The translations under genes and the position numbers were made by a program. Positions 1-6,263 of a stretch of 7,627 bases of DNA are shown here, in pieces. Origin of the DNA: Acidobacteriota bacterium (GTDB taxonomy: Bacteria > Acidobacteriota > Polarisedimenticolia > Gp22-AA2); NCBI GenBank assembly GCA_016177515.1, contig JACOUZ010000298.1, positions 1-7,627 of the forward strand, written 5' to 3'. The stretch's first letter is position 1; each line of letters opens with the position of its first letter. The notes below the pieces were generated by a model, which searched no databases, was not told the DNA's origin, and saw only the letters and a program-made list of their open reading frames with translations.

Positions 1-1286
1 GGCACGACGTGCCGGTGCTGATCAACGCCCTCGGATCCATCGACCGGATGAAGATCGCGCTGGAGGTCGACGCGCTCGACAGCTTCGGAGAGCGCGTCGA
101 CGCCCTGCTGGAAGGGAAGGCGCCGGCTTCCCTCCTGGACAAGATCAAGATGCTGCCCAGGCTCAAAGACCTGGCCGACCTTTTCCCGGTGGTGGTCAGG
201 AAGGCGGCCTGCCAGGAGGTGGTCGAGCGCGATCGCCCCTCTCTCCTGTCCCTGCCCGTGATCCGGTGCTGGCCGAAGGACGCCGGGCGCACCATCACCC
301 TGCCTCTGGTGTTCACGCACGACCCGGAGACGGGAAAGCGCAACTGCGGCATCTACCGGATGCAGGTCTACGACGAAGCCACGGCCGCGATGCACTGGCA
401 GATCCACAAGCACGGCGCGCACCACCACCGGCGTGCCGAAGCGCGCGGCCGGAGGCTCCAGGTCGCCTGCGCCATCGGCACCGACCCGGCGCTGGTTTTC
501 GCCGCCGCGGCGCCCCTGCCGGACGATGTGGATGAGATGTTCCTGGCCGGCTTCGTGAGGCGCGAGCCGGTGCCGATGGTGAAAGGAATCACCGTGGACC
601 TGGAGGTGCCGGCGTCGTCCGAGATCGTGCTGGAGGGATACGTGGACCCGCAGGAGAGACGGCGCGAGGGCCCCTTCGGCGATCATACCGGGTACTACTC
701 CCTTCCCGACGACTACCCGGTGTTCCACCTGACCTGCCTGACGCGGCGCCGGCGGCCGATCTACCAGACCACGATCGTCGGCCCGCCGCCCATGGAGGAC
801 TACTACATCGGCAAGGCGATCGAACGCGTGTTCCTGCCGATCATGAAGAGGCAGCTTCCGGAGATCGTCGACATCAACATGCCGGCGGAAGGGATCTTCC
901 ACAACCTCATCCTGGTCTCGTTGAGCAAGAGATACCCCGGCCACGCGCGCAAGGTGATGCACGCCATCTGGGGGATGGGACAGGCGATGTTCAGCAAGGT
1001 GATCGTGGTGGTGGATGACGACGTGAACGTGCAGGACGTGCGCGAGGCCGCCTGGAAGGCTCTCAACCACATCGATCCGGAAAGGGACATCGAGTTCGTC
1101 ATGGGGCCGGTGGACGTTCTCGACCATTCGTCGCGCCTGCCGCAGTACGGCTCGCACATGGGAGTCGATGCCACGCGCAAGTGGCCCTCCGAAGGCTTCA
1201 GCCGCGAGTGGCCTGAGGAGATCCGCCACACACGTGAGACCCTGGCGCTGATCGAGAGCAAATGGCCGAAGTACGGTATCGGCTAG
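1..1286 (+). CDS. ubiD: UbiD-family prenylated-FMN decarboxylase, 5'-truncated by window edge
   Basis: Family role: reversible non-oxidative decarboxylation of aromatic or alpha,beta-unsaturated acids using prenylated FMN made by a UbiX partner; in quinone synthesis the substrate is a polyprenyl-hydroxybenzoate-type acid. About 425 residues are visible and the frame is open to base 1. Full members run near 490 residues, so the GTG at position 9 is an internal valine codon in a conserved 'VPVLIN' stretch, not the start. Counting from that valine as residue 1, the Mn/prFMN ligands fit N112 (RNCGIYRMQ), H135 and E176 (DEMFLAGF). The catalytic Arg-Glu-Asp network fits R117, E220 and D225 (EGPFGDHTGYY), where the Asp matches the essential acid of E. 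coli UbiD. The C-terminus (KWPKYGIG) is typical. No UbiX or other quinone gene is visible, so the substrate is unknown and it could be a menaquinone-pathway or catabolic decarboxylase. Confidence 0.93.
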   Translation, partial: HDVPVLINALGSIDRMKIALEVDALDSFGERVDALLEGKAPASLLDKIKMLPRLKDLADLFPVVVRKAACQEVVERDRPSLLSLPVIRCWPKDAGRTITLPLVFTHDPETGKRNCGIYRMQVYDEATAAMHWQIHKHGAHHHRRAEARGRRLQVACAIGTDPALVFAAAAPLPDDVDEMFLAGFVRREPVPMVKGITVDLEVPASSEIVLEGYVDPQERRREGPFGDHTGYYSLPDDYPVFHLTCLTRRRRPIYQTTIVGPPPMEDYYIGKAIERVFLPIMKRQLPEIVDINMPAEGIFHNLILVSLSKRYPGHARKVMHAIWGMGQAMFSKVIVVVDDDVNVQDVREAAWKALNHIDPERDIEFVMGPVDVLDHSSRLPQYGSHMGVDATRKWPSEGFSREWPEEIRHTRETLALIESKWPKYGIG

Positions 1287-1324
1287 GATCCCGGCCGGGC
1301 CCCCCCGGTCACTGAGGAGGCAGG

Positions 1325-1594
1325 ATGGGCAATTTCATGGGAGGATCGGCCTACGCCATGGCGCGCGACATCGGCGAAGGGCTGATCCTGGTCAATGCCA
1401 GCACTTTCAAGAAGTTCGAGCCCGGGGAGTTGAAGCAGCTCGTCTTCGAGCTGGAGAAGCTCCAGAAGGAGGTGCGCGCCGAACAGCCCTCCCAGGACGA
1501 CACCCAGGGAATCCAGAAGCGGGGACGCAAGCTCGGCCGCATCACGACCGCCCTGCAGATCATCCATTCGGCCATGGTCAGGAAGTCCTCGTGA
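1325..1594 (+). CDS. Conserved-looking 89-residue protein of unknown function
   Basis: I do not recognise a family. The start is well supported: GAGGAGG at 1314-1320 lies 4 nt before the ATG, 38 bp after the ubiD stop. The protein has a glycine-rich start (MGNFMGGSAYAM), a short hydrophobic stretch (residues 20-25), a charged helix-forming segment (about 33-52, EPGELKQLVFELEKLQKEV) that could be a short coiled coil, a polar linker (about 53-63), a basic patch (KRGRKLGR) and a final amphipathic helix. No signal peptide, convincing membrane span or metal motif is visible, so it is probably cytosolic. Its stop overlaps the trpS GTG start by 4 nt, implying co-translation. The good SD, operon spacing and G/C-biased third positions support a real gene. 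A helical adaptor or small nucleic-acid-binding protein is possible but unproven. Confidence 0.72.
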   Translation: MGNFMGGSAYAMARDIGEGLILVNASTFKKFEPGELKQLVFELEKLQKEVRAEQPSQDDTQGIQKRGRKLGRITTALQIIHSAMVRKSS

Positions 1595-2619
1595 GCCCGC
1601 TCGGGGCTCCAGGGGCCGGAGAGCGCCAGCGGGTCCTGTCGGGATTCCGGCCGACCGGGCCGATGCACATCGGCCATCTGGTCGGCGCCCTGGACAACTG
1701 GATCAGGCTGCAGGACACGCACGAGTGCTTTTTTGCCATCTGCGACTGGCACGCGCTGACCAGCGAGTACGCCGACACCTCGCCGATCCGCGGATATGTC
1801 CTCGACATGGCGCTCGACTGGCTGGCGGCCGGCCTCGACCCGGACCGCTGCACGATCTTCGTGCAGTCGCAGGTCCCGGAGCACGCCGAGCTGCACCTCC
1901 TCCTGTCGATGATCGTCCCGATCGCCTGGCTGGAGCGGGTGCCGACCTACAAGGAGCAACAGCAGCAGATGGCCCACCGCGACCTGACGAACTACGGCTT
2001 TCTGGGCTACCCGGTCCTGCAGGCGGCCGACATCCTGATCTACCGCGCGGAACGGGTGCCGGTCGGGGAGGACCAGATCGCCCACCTCGAGCTCTGCCGG
2101 GAGATCGCCCGCCGCTTCAACTCGCTGTACGGCGAGGTCTTCCCGGAGCCGCAGGCGCTGACGACGCGCGTGCCCCGCGTGCCGGGCACCGATGGCCGCA
2201 AAATGAGCAAATCGTACGGTAACGCCGTCAACCTGGGGGACCCGCTCCCGGAGACCCGGCAGAAGATCCTCAGGATGGTCACCGACCCGGCCCGGAAAAC
2301 CCGCAAGGACGCCGGCAATCCGGACGTCTGTCCGGTTTATGATTTGCACAAAGCGTTCTCGGACCGGGAGACCCTCGACCTGGTGAACACGGAATGCCGG
2401 CGGGCCGGGTTCGGCTGCATCGATTGCAAGAATCATCTTCTCCGGCACCTGGAACCGGTCCTGCAGCCAATTCAGGAGCGCCGGGCCCGGCTGCAGATCG
2501 ACCGCGACGCCGTCCGGGCGATCCTGGCGGAGGGCGCGCGCCGGGCTCGGGCCGAAGCGGCCTTGACGATGAAGAGAGTGAGAGCCGCCATGAAGATTGA
2601 CTCGGGACTTCCCGGATGA
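1591..2619 (+). CDS. trpS: Tryptophan--tRNA ligase (TrpRS), with a four-cysteine putative Fe-S motif
   Basis: Charges tRNA-Trp with tryptophan using ATP; cytosolic class I synthetase, 342 residues, normal for bacterial TrpRS. The Rossmann signature is at residues 18-30 (GFRPTGPMHIGHL, HIGH box H26-H29) and the second ATP motif KMSKS at 204-208 in GRKMSKSYGN. The QAADIL and VPVGEDQ tryptophan-pocket motifs are at about 144-163. The C-terminal helical domain carries C247, C269, C276 and C279 (spacing x21, x6, x2), nearly the arrangement that binds a [4Fe-4S] cluster in Thermotoga maritima TrpRS. The GTG start at 1591 overlaps the upstream stop in a GTGA junction, with AGGAAG at 1580-1585 as the SD 5 nt before it. 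No later start precedes the HIGH box. The gene overlaps scpA by 4 nt. Confidence 0.97.
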   Translation: MSPLGAPGAGERQRVLSGFRPTGPMHIGHLVGALDNWIRLQDTHECFFAICDWHALTSEYADTSPIRGYVLDMALDWLAAGLDPDRCTIFVQSQVPEHAELHLLLSMIVPIAWLERVPTYKEQQQQMAHRDLTNYGFLGYPVLQAADILIYRAERVPVGEDQIAHLELCREIARRFNSLYGEVFPEPQALTTRVPRVPGTDGRKMSKSYGNAVNLGDPLPETRQKILRMVTDPARKTRKDAGNPDVCPVYDLHKAFSDRETLDLVNTECRRAGFGCIDCKNHLLRHLEPVLQPIQERRARLQIDRDAVRAILAEGARRARAEAALTMKRVRAAMKIDSGLPG

Positions 2620-3437
2620 ACGAGATGCCCCAGCCGGCAGGGCGGACCTTCCCTGCGACCGAACGACCGTCCAGCCGCGCGGCCGCCGGCCCCGGGCAAG
2701 TGCGCCTGTCCACCTTCCAGGGGCCCCTGGATCTCCTCCTGCACCTGATCCGCATCGAGGAGGTGGACGTCACCGCCATCCCGGTGGCCGAGATCGCCCG
2801 CCAGTACAACGAATACCTGGCCCAGGCGCGCGACGCCGATCCGGAGGCGTCCGGCGACCATGTCGTGGGGGTGGCGACGCTCATCCACATGAAATCGCGC
2901 CGGCTGCTCCCCCCCGACCCGGATCTCCTGGCCGAGGCGGGATCGGTTTCCGATGCCACGCAGCCGGATGACACGGCGATGCGCGGCCAGGTGCTGCGCG
3001 TGGCCGCGGAGCACCTGCAGGAGAGGGAAGCGGTCATGGAGATGGTCTACTTCCGGCCGGCCGCCGCCGTCTCGGATTACGCCGGCGAGCAGGGAATCGA
3101 CGCCGATCTCTTCGCTCTCCTGCGCGCGTTTCGCGAGATCCTGGTCCGGGCGGGAACGGAGGCGGCCCCCATCACGCGCGACAGGATCACGCTGGTCGAG
3201 AGAATCCACTGGCTCATGGAGACGGTGCAAAGGGAGCGCCGGGTCCATTTCCGGCGCCTCTTCCTCGGGCTGGCCGATCGGGTCTCCTGCATCCTGACCT
3301 TCCTGGCCCTTCTGGAAGTTGTCCGCCTGCGCCTGGTGCGCGCCTACACCAGCCATCACCATGAGGACATTCTGATCGTCCTGGCGGATGAAAGCGCTCC
3401 ACCCTCCCCCGGGGAGTCCGGGACGGCCGATGAGTGA
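2616..3437 (+). CDS. scpA: Segregation and condensation protein A (kleisin)
   Basis: ScpA is the kleisin that bridges the heads of an SMC dimer and, with ScpB, forms bacterial condensin for chromosome compaction and segregation. The protein has 273 residues. The diagnostic N-terminal motif is at 34-45 (FQGPLDLLLHLI), followed by the helical SMC-neck-binding region including IARQYNEYL and the HMKSRRLLPP turn (about 91-100). A variable acidic linker lies at about 101-125. The C-terminal winged helix (about 187-258, ITLVERIHWL to FLALLEVVRL and HEDILIVL) contacts the SMC cap. Residues 1-28 are Pro/Arg-rich and not conserved, so the in-frame ATG at 2625 is also possible. The ATG overlaps the trpS stop (ATGA). 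There is no clear SD; instead an inverted repeat CGGGA-CT-TCCCG (2603-2614) sits just before the start, suggesting translation by coupling to trpS. Confidence 0.96.
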   Translation: MNEMPQPAGRTFPATERPSSRAAAGPGQVRLSTFQGPLDLLLHLIRIEEVDVTAIPVAEIARQYNEYLAQARDADPEASGDHVVGVATLIHMKSRRLLPPDPDLLAEAGSVSDATQPDDTAMRGQVLRVAAEHLQEREAVMEMVYFRPAAAVSDYAGEQGIDADLFALLRAFREILVRAGTEAAPITRDRITLVERIHWLMETVQRERRVHFRRLFLGLADRVSCILTFLALLEVVRLRLVRAYTSHHHEDILIVLADESAPPSPGESGTADE

Positions 3438-4158
3438 AGTCACGACCGCGCCGCAGGGCGAAAGGCTGAGGGCCATTGTCGAGGCCCTGGTGTTCGCCGC
3501 CGAGGATCCCCTGACTCTCGACGACCTGGTCGACCTGTTCCCGGCGGTTGAGCGGGACACGCTGCAGTCGGCCCTGGACAGCCTGGTTCGGACGTGTCAG
3601 GCTGGAGACCGCGGCCTGATGGTGCAGCAGGTGGCCGGCGGTTACCGCATGGCCACCCGGCCCGAGATCGGCGAATGGGTCCGGGCCCTGTTCCGCTCGC
3701 GCAACCGGCGGCGTCTCTCCTCGCAGGCGCTCGAGACGCTGGCGATCGTCGCCTACCGGCAGCCGATCACCACGCCGGAGATCCAGGCGATCCGCGGCAC
3801 CGACCCGACCTCGGTCCTCGAGGCCCTGCTCGAGAAGCGCCTGGTGCGGGTCCTGGGACGGAAGAAAGTGGTCGGGAAGCCCATCCTGTACGGCACGACG
3901 CGCGAATTCCTGGCGCACTTCGGGTTGAACTCGCTCGAGGACCTGCCGGAGGTCACGGAATTCGGCGCCCTCGTGGCGGGCGCCGCAAAGGGGGGAGCGG
4001 CGGTCCCGGGGCATCCGGAGCAGAGGGGGGCCAACCCGGCGCCCTCCGCCGCCGGCCCGTTCGAGGAAGACGATGAAGAGGATCGCGGCAACGGCGAGGA
4101 CACCCGCGAGGATGAGGACGACGAAAGCGAGCGTCAGGATGACGGGGACGATTCCTGA
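3430..4158 (+). CDS. scpB: Segregation and condensation protein B, with acidic C-terminal tail
   Basis: ScpB dimers bind the ScpA linker and complete the SMC-ScpAB condensin. From the chosen ATG the protein has 242 residues. Winged helix 1 spans about 10-85 (LRAIVEALVFAAEDPLTL, then GGYRMATRPE). Winged helix 2 spans about 97-168 with the family hallmark LETLAIVAYRQPITTPEI followed by IRG, and LYGTT-FL-FGL-SLEDLP. After a Gly/Ala/Pro linker (about 180-210) the last 32 residues contain 20 Asp/Glu and form a disordered acidic tail. Start choice: ATG 3430 gives MSEVTTAPQG, matching usual ScpB beginnings, and overlaps scpA by 8 nt. An in-frame ATG at 3388 would add 14 residues (MKALHPPPGSPGRP) inside scpA and has no better SD. 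GGGGAG at 3411-3416 is rather distant from 3430, so coupling to scpA is likely. Confidence 0.95.
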   Translation: MSEVTTAPQGERLRAIVEALVFAAEDPLTLDDLVDLFPAVERDTLQSALDSLVRTCQAGDRGLMVQQVAGGYRMATRPEIGEWVRALFRSRNRRRLSSQALETLAIVAYRQPITTPEIQAIRGTDPTSVLEALLEKRLVRVLGRKKVVGKPILYGTTREFLAHFGLNSLEDLPEVTEFGALVAGAAKGGAAVPGHPEQRGANPAPSAAGPFEEDDEEDRGNGEDTREDEDDESERQDDGDDS

Positions 4159-4879
4159 CCACGCCTCCGGGGTCAGGCTTCAGAAGTACCTGGCCGACTC
4201 CGGCGTTGCCTCGCGCCGCGAGGGCGAGCGCCTGATCGGGGCGGGCCGCGTCGAAGTCAACGGCAAGGTCGTCATGGCGCAGGGCCTCCGCGTCGATCCG
4301 GATCGCGACGTCGTGCGCGTGGACGGCCGGCGGGTGCAGAGCAGCGGGCGACGGGTCTATTACCTGCTGCACAAACCGAAGGGGTTCATCACGTCCGCGT
4401 CCGATCCGGAAGGCCGCCCGACGGTCCTCGAGCTCCTCCAGGGCGTGCGCGAGCGGATCTTCCCCGTCGGCCGGCTCGACTGGAACAGCGAAGGGCTCCT
4501 GATTTTCACCAACGACGGCGACCTGACCCACCGGCTGACGCACCCGGCCAACCACGTTCCCAAGGTCTACCGCGTGAAGGTCAAGGGTGCGGTCACGGGG
4601 AGCGACCTGGAAGCGCTCCGGCGCGGGATGTTCCTCGAAGGGCGCCGGACGCTGCCGGCGCGCGTCGAACGCGTCTCCGGCCAGGCCAACACCTGGCTCG
4701 AGGTCACGCTGCACGAGGGACGGAGAAACCAGATTCGCCGGATGTTCGATCGCCTCGGGCACCGGGTCCAGAAGCTCAAGCGGATCGCGATCGGGCCGAT
4801 CCGCGATCGCGCCCTGAAACCGGGTGAGTGGCGGCGGCTGACGCCCGATGAAATCCGGCGCCTGCGGGAGGCTTCATGA
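4139..4879 (+). CDS. rluB: rRNA pseudouridine synthase, RsuA/RluB family
   Basis: Isomerises a specific uridine in rRNA to pseudouridine; RluB acts on 23S rRNA and the close relative RsuA on 16S. Numbering from ATG 4139 (246 residues), an S4 RNA-binding domain spans about 12-58 (VRLQKYLADSGVASRREGERLI). The synthase domain follows, with the catalytic aspartate D114 in GRLDWNSEGLLIFTNDG and the RNA-contact motif HEGRRNQIRRMF at about 192-203. Its place after scpB is a common bacterial arrangement and favours RluB over RluE/RluF, though target specificity cannot be read from sequence. Start is uncertain: in-frame ATGs at 4112 and 4073 exist. The 4073 ATG is preceded by GAGGAAG (4063-4069) but lies 86 nt inside scpB, and that SD-like string also encodes ScpB acidic residues. 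ATG 4139 overlaps scpB by 20 nt and starts 11 residues before the S4 domain. Confidence 0.92.
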   Translation: MTGTIPDHASGVRLQKYLADSGVASRREGERLIGAGRVEVNGKVVMAQGLRVDPDRDVVRVDGRRVQSSGRRVYYLLHKPKGFITSASDPEGRPTVLELLQGVRERIFPVGRLDWNSEGLLIFTNDGDLTHRLTHPANHVPKVYRVKVKGAVTGSDLEALRRGMFLEGRRTLPARVERVSGQANTWLEVTLHEGRRNQIRRMFDRLGHRVQKLKRIAIGPIRDRALKPGEWRRLTPDEIRRLREAS

Positions 4880-6003
4880 CGGTGCGCATCCCCGATCACA
4901 TCGTCACGATCACGCCCTACGTCCCCGGCAAGCCGATCGAGGAGGCCCGGAGGCAGCTCGGCCTGCGCGAAATCGTCAAGCTGGCCAGCAATGAAAACCC
5001 GCTCGGCCCTTCGCCCCTGGCCCTCGAGGCCATCCGGGAGGCGGCCGCGCGCATCCACCGTTATCCTGACAGCCATGGCCACGACCTCAGGCAGGCCCTG
5101 GCCGAACGGCTCGGCCTTCCCACAGCGCACATCGTGCTGGGGAACGGCTCGACCGAGATTGTCGAAAACCTCGCCAAGGCCTTTCTGTCTCGCGATCGGG
5201 GCGCGGTGGTCGCCGACCAGTCGTTCATCATGTATCCGATCGCCGTCAAGACGATGGATGCGCCCCTGACTCTGGTGCCGCTCAGGGACTATCGCCACGA
5301 CCTCGCGGCGATGGCCGCCGCTTGCGACGACAGGACCGCCCTGGTCTACATCGGCAACCCGAACAACCCGACAGGGACCTGCGTCGGCCGGGCGGAGTTC
5401 GAAGTCTATTTCCGCCGTGTCCCGGCCCATGTCCTGACGGTGATCGACGAGGCCTACCGGGACTACGTGGAGGCGGCCGACTACCCGGATGGCCTGGACG
5501 ACCTGCGCCGGGGCCGCAACGTGGTCCTGCTGCGGACCTTCTCCAAGATCCATGGCCTGGCCGGCATGCGGATCGGCTACGCAGTCACCGTCAAGGAAGT
5601 GGCGCTGGCCCTGGAGGCGGTTCGCTCGCCATTCAACACCTCGGTTCTGGCGCAGGCTGCTGCCCGGGCCGCCCTGGAGGACGAGGACCACATCCTCCGT
5701 TCCAGGGAGGAGAATCGGCGGGAGGCCCGTTATCTCGCGGCCGAGATGGCACGCCGGGGGATGAAGTTCGTTCCGAGCGTGGCCAATTTCTTCCTGGTGT
5801 TCACGCCACTCCGGGGAGAGGAGACCCACCAGGCGTTCCTGAGAGAAGGTGTGATCATCCGCCCCATGGAGGCCTATGGCTTCAGCCACGCGGTGCGCGT
5901 GTCGGTGGGGACGCGGAGGGAGATCCAGCGTTTCCTGGAGGTCTGGGATCGAGTCGCGTCCGGCGCACAGGGGCAGGGGAGCCGGGCCTCCCATGCCTCG
6001 TAA
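4876..6003 (+). CDS. hisC: Histidinol-phosphate aminotransferase
   Basis: PLP-dependent fold-type I aminotransferase converting imidazole-acetol phosphate and glutamate to histidinol phosphate and 2-oxoglutarate; HisC-type enzymes often also transaminate aromatic 2-oxo acids. The protein has 375 residues, full length for the family. Visible motifs: LASNENPLGPSP (36-47) near the N-terminus, GNGSTE (89-94) for PLP phosphate, NPNNPTG (161-167), DEAY (191-194) with D191 pairing with the PLP nitrogen, the Schiff-base lysine K224 in TFSKIHGLAGMRIGY with R232 downstream, and R341 in VRVSVGT as the likely carboxylate-binding arginine. The ATG overlaps the rluB stop (ATGA), with GGGAGG at 4866-4871 as SD. 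The last 15 or so residues (Gln/Gly/Ser-rich) look non-conserved. No other his gene is present, and its place just before rpsA resembles the aromatic-pathway hisC-tyrA-aroA cluster elsewhere, so a Tyr/Phe role is plausible. Confidence 0.93.
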   Translation: MTVRIPDHIVTITPYVPGKPIEEARRQLGLREIVKLASNENPLGPSPLALEAIREAAARIHRYPDSHGHDLRQALAERLGLPTAHIVLGNGSTEIVENLAKAFLSRDRGAVVADQSFIMYPIAVKTMDAPLTLVPLRDYRHDLAAMAAACDDRTALVYIGNPNNPTGTCVGRAEFEVYFRRVPAHVLTVIDEAYRDYVEAADYPDGLDDLRRGRNVVLLRTFSKIHGLAGMRIGYAVTVKEVALALEAVRSPFNTSVLAQAAARAALEDEDHILRSREENRREARYLAAEMARRGMKFVPSVANFFLVFTPLRGEETHQAFLREGVIIRPMEAYGFSHAVRVSVGTRREIQRFLEVWDRVASGAQGQGSRASHAS

Positions 6004-6009
6004 TCCGAT

Positions 6010-6057
6010 GAAAATACGGTTTTTCCTATTGACAGGCGGGGGAGCGGCCAGTATGCT
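6010..6057 (+). promoter_or_regulatory. Sigma70-type promoter of rpsA with possible UP element
   Basis: A perfect -35 hexamer TTGACA (6029-6034) is followed by a 17-nt spacer and TATGCT (6052-6057), a 4/6 match to the -10 consensus. Immediately upstream, 6010-6028 contains GAAAA and TTTTT tracts that stand out from the G+C-rich surroundings and fit the place of an UP element. A transcript would begin around 6063-6066, just before the base-paired leader. This supports independent, strong transcription of rpsA even though hisC ends only 25 bp before the -35 box. It is a sequence prediction only. Confidence 0.75.
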
Positions 6058-6067
6058 TCACCAATCC

Positions 6068-6198
6068 TGCCGCGGGGGTCCAGGCTCTCCAGGATCGAAG
6101 TGACTTCCGGCTCTTTTTCCGGCAGGTCGGAGAGCGGGCCGCCGTGGGCCCCTGGATCCGCGGCATGCGGTGAGTTTTCGCAGACGCCCCCGGGCGTC
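6068..6198 (+). promoter_or_regulatory. Predicted structured RNA leader of rpsA
   Basis: The untranslated leader can fold compactly. P1 pairs 6068-6073 with 6160-6165 and 6076-6084 with 6151-6159: 15 pairs, one G-U, with a GG bulge at 6074-6075. Inside it, P2 pairs 6085-6090 (CTCTCC) with 6129-6134 (GGAGAG). P2 continues after an 11-nt internal loop as P2b (6102-6110 with 6119-6128, one bulge and one G-U) capped by the loop CTCTTTTT. P3 pairs 6137-6140 with 6147-6150, making a three-way junction. Two hairpins follow without gaps: 6166-6169/6179-6182 (loop GTGAGTTTT) and 6183-6188/6193-6198 (GACGCC/GGCGTC). These pairings were found by hand and no folding energy was computed. S1 prefers unstructured U-rich RNA, so the U-rich loops could be an autoregulatory site; that is inference. 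I do not recognise a named RNA family. Confidence 0.5.
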
Positions 6199-6245
6199 CA
6201 CATAACGGTTCAGCCGGTTCAAAGGCAGCCGGAAGCCGAATCGAC

Positions 6246-6253
6246 AAGGAGGT
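6246..6253 (+). promoter_or_regulatory. Strong Shine-Dalgarno of rpsA
   Basis: AAGGAGGT is a full-length match to the anti-SD of 16S rRNA and ends 10 nt before ATG 6264, which fixes the rpsA start. This contrasts with E. coli rpsA, whose initiation region is known for lacking a canonical SD and relying on leader structure. The motif overlaps the short palindrome AGGTACCT (6250-6257). Confidence 0.85.
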
Positions 6254-6263
6254 ACCTGCCTGC

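Noticed and set aside
9..11. GTG as the ubiD start codon
   Set aside because: It encodes a conserved internal valine before PVLIN. Family members have roughly 60-70 further N-terminal residues and the frame is open to the window edge.
1293..1310. G+C hairpin between ubiD and the 89-residue gene as a terminator
   Set aside because: A 7-pair stem (one G-U) around CCCC is possible, but no T tract follows and the next SD begins 4 nt later, so it is unlikely to end transcription.
1351..2448. Minus-strand open frame of 365 codons opposite the 89-residue gene and trpS
   Set aside because: Antisense shadow of trpS; no domain and the HIGH/KMSKS-bearing + frame explains the region.
2472..3560. Minus-strand open frame of 362 codons opposite scpA
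   Set aside because: Arg/Gly/Asp-rich low-complexity translation typical of antisense G+C-rich DNA; the + frame is a clear kleisin.
4567..5994. Minus-strand open frame of 475 codons opposite rluB and hisC
   Set aside because: The + strand carries complete PLP aminotransferase and pseudouridine synthase motifs. The antisense product has no recognisable domain and spans two real genes.
6004..6028. Rho-independent terminator after hisC
   Set aside because: Only a 5-bp A/T stem (GAAAA/TTTTC) or a 3-bp CCG/CGG stem is possible before the T tract; too weak. The A and T tracts fit an UP element next to the -35 box.
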